Shown: piece by piece, positions 58,634 through 64,000 of the stretch
Position numbering within the stretch: position 1 is the first letter of the stretch
Layout: each line of letters starts with the position of its first letter
Assembly (NCBI GenBank): GCA_017632935.1
Contig: JAGBQJ010000049.1
Coordinates: 234,986-298,985, forward strand
Length of the DNA: 64,000 bases
DNA from: Bacteroidales bacterium
GTDB taxonomy: Bacteria; Bacteroidota; Bacteroidia; Bacteroidales; F082
Direction: 5' to 3'
The notes under the pieces: generated by a model
What the model was told of the DNA's origin: nothing
The model's database searches: none
The model's input: the letters and a program-made list of their open reading frames with translations, nothing else
Made by a program: the position numbers and the translations under genes

Positions 58634-59658
58634 AGGTGGCTGTCGTCATATTGAACTACAACGGGCGGAAGTTTCTTGAAGAGTTTCTGCCTAATGTCAT
58701 CACCAACTGTGATCCGACCTTGGCGGAGATTGTCGTGGCCGACAATGCTTCCACTGATGATTCGGTGACTTTCATGCGCGAACATTTCCCGAAGATTCGC
58801 CTCATTGAAAACGGAAGTAATGGTGGCTTTGCCACGGGCTATAACTTGGCTTTGCGGCAGGTGGAGGCGCAGTATTACGTCTTGCTCAACTCGGATATCG
58901 AGGTGGCGCCGCATTGGATAGAGCCTGTCATCGCGCTGATGGATGCCGATTCGCAGATAGCTGCCTGCCAGCCTAAGATTCTGTCGTATTACCACAAGGA
59001 CCAGTTTGAATATGCTGGCGCTTGCGGCGGTTTCATCGACAAGTACGGCTATCCCTTCTGCCGGGGCCGGGTATTCCAAAACTTGGAAACTGACGAGCAC
59101 CAATACGACGAGCCGATGGAAGTCTTCTGGGCTACGGGTGCGTGCATGTTTGTTCGCGCCGACTTATACCATCAGATGGGCGGCTTGGACGACAGTTTCT
59201 TCGCTCACATGGAGGAGATTGACCTATGCTGGCGGCTGAAAAATGCAGGTTTCAAGGTGTATTGCTGCCCGCAGTCGTGGGTTTACCATATCGGTGGCGG
59301 CACTTTGCCGAAGAACTCGCCGCGTAAGACTTACCTGAATTTCCGCAACAACCTTTCGTTGTTGGTGAAGAACTTGCCTAGACGCCGTGTGCATCGCACC
59401 ATCGTTTATCGTATCTTCCTCGACTGGGTGGCGGCGCTGAAGTTCCTCTTCGAAGGCTGTCCGAAGGACTTCTTGATGGTCTACAAGGCGCATTGGGATT
59501 TCTACAAGAGGTTGAAATCTCTGAAGGCATACAGAAAGACCAGCGAGCACAAGACGGTGAGTCGCGTCTATCAGCGCAACATCGTCTTCGATAATGTGCT
59601 TCGCAAGAAAAAGAAATTCAGTGAATTGAAGGAAAGTGATTTCAGCAGGCTTCTATAG
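58630..59658 (+). CDS. Family 2 glycosyltransferase
   Basis: 342 residues starting at MKVAVVILNYNGRKF; the ATG overlaps the acyltransferase stop (ATGA). GT-A fold: VVADNASTDDSV, NGSNGGFATGYNLAL, YVLLNSDIEV (a DxD-like NSD that binds the nucleotide-sugar metal), WATGACMFVRADLY and HMEEIDLCWRLKNAG (catalytic-base region ExDL-CxR). The layout resembles rhamnosyltransferase-type GT2 enzymes. No membrane helix is clear; the C-terminal ~70 residues are basic and may touch the membrane. Its 3' end overlaps aroQ by 17 bases on the other strand. Confidence 0.92.
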   Translation: MKVAVVILNYNGRKFLEEFLPNVITNCDPTLAEIVVADNASTDDSVTFMREHFPKIRLIENGSNGGFATGYNLALRQVEAQYYVLLNSDIEVAPHWIEPVIALMDADSQIAACQPKILSYYHKDQFEYAGACGGFIDKYGYPFCRGRVFQNLETDEHQYDEPMEVFWATGACMFVRADLYHQMGGLDDSFFAHMEEIDLCWRLKNAGFKVYCCPQSWVYHIGGGTLPKNSPRKTYLNFRNNLSLLVKNLPRRRVHRTIVYRIFLDWVAALKFLFEGCPKDFLMVYKAHWDFYKRLKSLKAYRKTSEHKTVSRVYQRNIVFDNVLRKKKKFSELKESDFSRLL

Positions 59659-60052
59659 CCTTAGCATATCCTTCCATTCCCAATCCCATAATGCGCTTCA
59701 CGCAAGCCTCACCGGTATAAGAATGCCTGCGGTAAGGCTCCCGTTTCGAAATGTCGGAGATGTGCACCTCAATCACGGGGATGCTGATGGCGCGGATGCA
59801 GTCGGCGAGGGCGATGGAAGTATGGGCATAGCCTCCCGGATTCATCACCACGGCATCATATTGACCGTCAGCTTCTTGCAGCTGGTCAATCAAGACGCCT
59901 TCATGGTTGGTTTGAAAATAGGCGATTTCGTGTTGAGGAAAACGCTCGCGAAGTTGCGGCAGATAGTCTTCAAAGGAAAGTCTGCCGTAGATTTCAGGCT
60001 CACGTTTGCCGAGAAGGTTGAGGTTGGGACCGTTGAGGATAAGGATTTTCAT
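59642..60052 (-). CDS. aroQ: 3-dehydroquinate dehydratase, type II
   Basis: 136 residues. It dehydrates 3-dehydroquinate in the shikimate pathway (EC 4.2.1.10). Catalytic motifs: LILNGPNLNLLGKREPEIYG (Arg17, Tyr22), TNHEGVLIDQLQEA, NPGGYAHTSIALAD and EVHISDISKREPYRRHSY (His). Size and motifs are classical. It is the last gene of the minus-strand unit porin, antiporter, aroQ, 11 bases behind the antiporter. The last codons and the stop overlap the 3' end of the GT2 gene. Confidence 0.96.
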   Translation of the reverse strand: MKILILNGPNLNLLGKREPEIYGRLSFEDYLPQLRERFPQHEIAYFQTNHEGVLIDQLQEADGQYDAVVMNPGGYAHTSIALADCIRAISIPVIEVHISDISKREPYRRHSYTGEACVKRIMGLGMEGYAKAIEAC

Positions 60053-60063
60053 GATATTGCTTT

Positions 60064-61632
60064 TTAATCCGCCACGTCCATGTTGCCAGATTCGGCCTTG
60101 TTGTTGACGGCTCCGGGTTTATCCTGTTGTTCCAAAATGTCTGTGATGACTTCGGAATGGAACACCTCGTCGACAAAGTCATGGGCTTTTGAGTGTTTCT
60201 TGTGCCATTCCTCGCCGTCTTGCTTGGTCTTGGAGACGATGTTTTTCATCTTTTGGTTGAAACTCAGCATACTACCATAGAAGCGATATATGCCTTTTTC
60301 TCTGTCAATTAGCGGAATAAGAATAGAGTTGATAACGATACTGAAAAGGATGACGGAGAATACGATGTTTCTCACGAACATGGCGACTTCTAAATCAGGG
60401 ATGTAGATGAGGGCTTGCGTGGCCAACACAGCGGCGGTCAGTCCTTTAGGGTTGAGGGCCGACATGAAGGCCAGCTCCTTATCGGGGATGCCTTCTTTCT
60501 TTGACACGGCAAAACGGACGGCTGGGATGCGGATGACAAACAGCAAAACACTGATTCCCAATCCGATGACTATAGGTTGCCATTGGTTTAGTTGGATGGA
60601 AATACCCACATAGATGAAGAAGAAGGTCTTGAGCAGAAGGACAAGTTCCGAGAACAGCGAGCGTTCGGTTTCGTTCAGGTTGACGGGTACTTTCTTGATG
60701 AATTTCTTGAGCCAGGCGTTGTAGATGGCGTCAATATTGGCTAAGCCTATACCGAAAGCCAAAGCAGCGATGGCACCGCTGAAGCCCATCCATTCGTTGA
60801 TGCCGTAAATGATGAACACGAAGGCAGGCGTGGTCAGGATGGAGTATTTGATGTTGCGGATGCGGTCGAGAATTAAAGCCCAGAAAATGGCGCCAAGGAG
60901 GCCCATCACAGTGGCTAAGATGAAGGAAGAGAAGATGTTGCCAAGGATGGCGCCAAACTCCAAGTGCTTGCTCTTGATGGCTTGCATCAAGGCCAAGGCG
61001 AGCACGATGCTGAACACGTTGCCGATGGCGGCCTCCAAGATGAGCATGATGGCAGGCTTCTCCGACATTCTTAGCTGCCGCACAATGGGAATGACGACGG
61101 CCGAGGCCGTTCCACCCAGTACACAGCCCAAAATCATGCTGATCACAGGACTGATATCCAAAACTAACCAACCGACCAACCAGACCACCACCGCCGATAG
61201 GATGAAGTTTAACGCGGTAAGTTTCAAGGCACCTCCAAACGAGTCTTTCAAGGCGGCAAAACGCAATTGGGTACCGCTTTCAAACAAGATGGTGACCAAA
61301 GTGATGCCCGAAAACAGGCTACCCGCATTGCCCAGGCTCTCAGGCGAAATCCAATGGAAAACGGGACCGATGAGTAGGCCGATGATGATCAGGAACAACA
61401 CGTCGGGAATGCGCTTGCGGCTGAAGATTTCGCTGAAAAGATGTGCGGTGAAGATGAGCAGGCCAATGATGGCAATGGTCAGGCCGATCTCTCTCGACGA
61501 GCTGCTGGTCGACACTTGCTCGAGGACGCTCCCTACGGCATGATGATGTGTGATGGTGTCGGACAACGGAGCGATGGTGTCGGTGATTCTCGACAGCGTG
61601 TTGGTAGTGGGTATGAGCTCGGTTTGAAGCAT
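60064..61632 (-). CDS. CPA1-type monovalent cation:proton antiporter
   Basis: 522 residues. After ~45 polar residues come about twelve membrane helices (47-430) of the Na+/H+ exchanger fold: FLIIIGLLIGPVF, LFESGTQLRF, GCVLGGTASAVVIPIVRQL, the helix with MLILEAAIGNVFSIVLAL (Glu and Asn in place of the usual ND/DD pair), and FMSALNPKGLTAAVLA. A cytoplasmic tail of ~90 residues follows. It is similar to NhaP/NhaP2-like and to 'cation:proton antiporter' proteins of Bacteroidota; ion specificity (Na+ or K+) is unknown. It starts 9 bases after the porin stop. Confidence 0.92.
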   Translation of the reverse strand: MLQTELIPTTNTLSRITDTIAPLSDTITHHHAVGSVLEQVSTSSSSREIGLTIAIIGLLIFTAHLFSEIFSRKRIPDVLFLIIIGLLIGPVFHWISPESLGNAGSLFSGITLVTILFESGTQLRFAALKDSFGGALKLTALNFILSAVVVWLVGWLVLDISPVISMILGCVLGGTASAVVIPIVRQLRMSEKPAIMLILEAAIGNVFSIVLALALMQAIKSKHLEFGAILGNIFSSFILATVMGLLGAIFWALILDRIRNIKYSILTTPAFVFIIYGINEWMGFSGAIAALAFGIGLANIDAIYNAWLKKFIKKVPVNLNETERSLFSELVLLLKTFFFIYVGISIQLNQWQPIVIGLGISVLLFVIRIPAVRFAVSKKEGIPDKELAFMSALNPKGLTAAVLATQALIYIPDLEVAMFVRNIVFSVILFSIVINSILIPLIDREKGIYRFYGSMLSFNQKMKNIVSKTKQDGEEWHKKHSKAHDFVDEVFHSEVITDILEQQDKPGAVNNKAESGNMDVAD

Positions 61633-61641
61633 GGCGTGAGT

Positions 61642-63771
61642 TTAGTTGAAGAGTCTCCAGTTAATCCCGATGAAAATCTTGCTGCCGCGCATGGGGTAGT
61701 GGGGCGCAATGAAAGCATCGTAGTTGCCTGTAAGCAAAAACATGTTGTTGTATGTCAAGAAGATATGGGCTCTTTGGACTTTGAGCGCCACAGAGAGGTC
61801 GATAAAAGGGAAGTTGCCGATTTCTACCTCGTTTTGCAGATAGAAGGTGCGGGTGGCTGGCATGTAGGCATCAGCATAGTATCTGGTGAAATAACGCACG
61901 GTGATGCTGGGATGCAAAATGGCCGCCTTGTGGAAAACGGGTTGGGAATAGCCTAATTTCAACTGTCCTAAGAGCAAGGGGAGATGCATAACTTCCTCGT
62001 TGCTCGACTTCTGCAGGCTGGCAAAGCCTTCCAACTCAAAACGTCCCAAGCTTTGATAAAAACTGAGGTAGGCTTCGCGCACGCTGAACATACCGTCATA
62101 TTGGGTTGGACGTGCATCGGTGCCGAAATAGATGAGGTTGGCAATGGTGGTTTGCTTGAGGCCGATGCAATAGCACTTGTAGCTGTATCTCAAGTCGAAG
62201 GTGAGGTAGGTGGCGGCTTTGAAATCGTTCTCCCAACGGAAATGGTTGGAGTAATAGCTTTCCTCAAACCAGTTGGCCGACTGCCTTTTGAGTTCGGCAT
62301 CCAAGGTGGCGATTCCAAAGTTTTTGTTGGTGGTCCCAATGAATTGCTTCCATTGCCCTTTGAGGTCAAAGTCACCGATTTGGTAGCCTAAAGTGACGAG
62401 TTCGCCATGTCCTGTGATGCGTGTCGACTTGAACAGGTTGATGATGACGCCACCGTTCACGCTCAGTTGGTTGTAGTCGCGCGCAAGCAGGGTTTCTTCT
62501 TCTATGTAGTCGAAATGCTTCACTTGGTAAAACCCATGCGTGAGGCCGGCATAAAGGTAGAAGGGAATGTCATCGTTGTATTTCTGATAACCTAAACTAC
62601 TCCATTTCAGTGTGTTCCTTATGGCTCTGACGAGGGTGGTGTCAGTCGTTTTCCTCGTGTTGAACAGCGTGTCGTAAGGTTGGTAGAATGCGGCCGAAGG
62701 GGAAGTCTCGTTGTAGTACAGTTTATTGTTCAAGTAGCTGAAGCTGTGGCAAATCCTTCCCAAGGTGAATTTCCTGTCCTTGGTTTCTTGGACAACTTCT
62801 TGATTCATGGCGCTGACTATGGTGTCAACTGAGAGAGTGTCCGCCTGGAGTGTTGTGCTGTCTATAACCACAGTGTCGATCGCAATACTGTCATTTTGGA
62901 CATGGATAGGGGTGATGCTATCGTTTTGAATCAGCGAGATGGAATCGTTTTCTTTGGCGGACGCTTTCTTGGTTTGAGGTTTCTTTTTTGAAAGCAGATT
63001 GAAGTATTGTTCGAATCCTATTCCACTGGAAACCACAAAGTTGGTGGCACCGCTGAGGTTGACACGGATAGCGGTGTTGTCGGATTCGGTATTCGAGATG
63101 TAGTCTTCATCATTGACGATGCCGCCGTTTTCGTTCATCTCGAATTTGTTGCGGTACCAATAAGCCCCCACGCCATAGCGTTCGTCTTTGGTGATGTATT
63201 TGACGTTCACCCAGAAAGCATTGTTGATATTGTTGTTGTTGGCGAAGGTGGGAGTGTTATAGTCGGTGTCGAAGGCGAAGGAAATCAGTAGGCGAGGGGT
63301 GAATTGTCTGCCAAACCTGACATGGAGATGCTGTTCTTTGTCGCCGATGGTCATCAGGTAGCGTATCTCGGAGTAGGGCAGGACGGACAGGTAGGAGAGC
63401 ATGTTGTTTTCGTTCTGCATGAGGCCTGAGAAGGCAGGGAGGGTCATGTCGAAGCCTGCCTGGTGTAGGTAGTTGAATCTCATTGACTTATGCGCTGTTC
63501 CCGCGTTACTCAGTGTGCTGTAGATGGTGTTGTCATGTTGCAGATAGTCGTATTCTGCTGTATGGAATGTGGTAGTGTCGATCACTTTGGAGGCATTGAG
63601 AAAAATGCTGTCAAAAGCATAGCCGTTGTAAGTGACGAAGGTGGAATCGATGGGATGTGAAAGGGTAGGGGCAGGCGTTTTCGGTGCAATGGAATCTTGT
63701 GTAGGACTTTGTGAAAATCCTAATAAATTGGTAATCAGTAAAATAAAAACAAATGCCAGCCTTTTGGCCAT
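61642..63771 (-). CDS. Putative outer-membrane porin (Porin_10 family)
   Basis: 709 residues. Signal peptide (MAKRLAFVFILLITNLLGFS), a Pro/Ser/Thr-rich linker, then strands of a large barrel with many aromatic girdle residues (LHVRFGRQFTPRLLISFAF, AFWVNVKYITKDERYGVGAY, and others), ending in a terminal strand (IFIGINWRLFN) for BAM recognition. About 60 residues (265-325) form a Ser/Asp/Thr-rich loop with repeated IQNDSI/VQNDSI units. Porin_10 members are abundant, poorly studied barrels of Bacteroidota. First gene of the porin/antiporter/aroQ unit; no exact -7 box is seen (nearest is TACTTTTA at about 63791-63798). Confidence 0.88.
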   Translation of the reverse strand: MAKRLAFVFILLITNLLGFSQSPTQDSIAPKTPAPTLSHPIDSTFVTYNGYAFDSIFLNASKVIDTTTFHTAEYDYLQHDNTIYSTLSNAGTAHKSMRFNYLHQAGFDMTLPAFSGLMQNENNMLSYLSVLPYSEIRYLMTIGDKEQHLHVRFGRQFTPRLLISFAFDTDYNTPTFANNNNINNAFWVNVKYITKDERYGVGAYWYRNKFEMNENGGIVNDEDYISNTESDNTAIRVNLSGATNFVVSSGIGFEQYFNLLSKKKPQTKKASAKENDSISLIQNDSITPIHVQNDSIAIDTVVIDSTTLQADTLSVDTIVSAMNQEVVQETKDRKFTLGRICHSFSYLNNKLYYNETSPSAAFYQPYDTLFNTRKTTDTTLVRAIRNTLKWSSLGYQKYNDDIPFYLYAGLTHGFYQVKHFDYIEEETLLARDYNQLSVNGGVIINLFKSTRITGHGELVTLGYQIGDFDLKGQWKQFIGTTNKNFGIATLDAELKRQSANWFEESYYSNHFRWENDFKAATYLTFDLRYSYKCYCIGLKQTTIANLIYFGTDARPTQYDGMFSVREAYLSFYQSLGRFELEGFASLQKSSNEEVMHLPLLLGQLKLGYSQPVFHKAAILHPSITVRYFTRYYADAYMPATRTFYLQNEVEIGNFPFIDLSVALKVQRAHIFLTYNNMFLLTGNYDAFIAPHYPMRGSKIFIGINWRLFN

Positions 63772-63862
63772 ACTTCCAAATTTGGGTGTAAAAGTAATAA
63801 AAATTTGGGAATGAAGGACTTTAAATGTTCGAAAGCGTATGAAAAGGGTAGGGAAGTGCTAT

Positions 63863-63900
63863 AAAAACAACAAACCCCGCACCGTGATCGGTGCAGGGTT
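63863..63900 (-). terminator. Terminator of the rRNA operon
   Basis: On the minus strand AACCCTGCACCG, ATCA, CGGTGCGGGGTT, then TTGTTGTTTTTAT, just after the 5S rRNA. Confidence 0.85.
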
Positions 63901-63905
63901 GTCGT

Positions 63906-64000
<95 letters not shown>

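Overview
The window is a 64-kb piece of a Bacteroidales chromosome (phylum Bacteroidota), probably from an uncultured gut-type lineage. This rests on several secreted proteins with type IX secretion system (T9SS) C-terminal sorting domains, promoters of the TAnnTTTG type, a fused SecDF, families largely confined to this phylum (DUF4290, DUF4293, DUF3078, Porin_10, GWxTD, Omp28-like), MurA with Asp in place of the active-site Cys, and Rho with a long disordered N-terminus. It is core chromosome: there is no prophage, insertion sequence, transposase, integrase or CRISPR array.

Layout. 1-9.2 kb: T9SS substrates (cleaved-adhesin protein, M28 peptidase, Omp28/thioredoxin-like protein), a small lipoprotein, a methyltransferase and ilvE. 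9.2-15 kb (minus): an operon porE-like, purM, prfA, pyrF. 15-26 kb (minus): a C10 cysteine peptidase, secDF, a NatAB-type ABC exporter, and dnaJ-grpE. 26-35 kb: a small secreted protein, murA and DUF4290, a surface lipoprotein, two frameshifted secreted-protein genes, the PcrA/UvrD helicase and a CPBP protease. 35.7-42 kb: tRNA-Lys, a TsaC/YciO protein, a PurF-like protein without its N-terminal Cys, SRP RNA, mpl, a LolA-like protein and rho. 42-46.5 kb: DUF4293, the operon tonB-like/DUF3078/yfcE, rlmB and a YafQ toxin-antitoxin pair. 46.5-56 kb: an S9 peptidase lipoprotein, a small secreted protein behind a long structured leader, efp, lpxD, an esterase, an M49 peptidase and a rhodanese-MBL fusion lipoprotein. 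56-64 kb: two tRNA-Ser, the operon GWxTD/acyltransferase/GT2, the operon porin/antiporter/aroQ, and the 3' part of a 5S rRNA.

Common themes are protein export (SecDF, PorE-like protein and T9SS cargo), envelope building (murA, mpl, lpxD, LpxL-like acyltransferase, LolA-like, porin) and secreted or periplasmic proteolysis (M28, C10, S9, M49).

The least explained signals are: (i) several families of short palindromic repeats that sit directly 3' of stop codons, in a fixed orientation for the two multi-copy families; (ii) a ~285-nt leader at 48.8-49.1 kb with mutually exclusive helices, a U-run and a 26-codon upstream ORF; (iii) a PorE-like protein with an appended retropepsin-like domain that lacks the catalytic Asp; (iv) a composite promoter-like motif shared by grpE and a gene leaving the window at its left edge; and (v) three single-base frameshifts in 2 kb at 30-32 kb.
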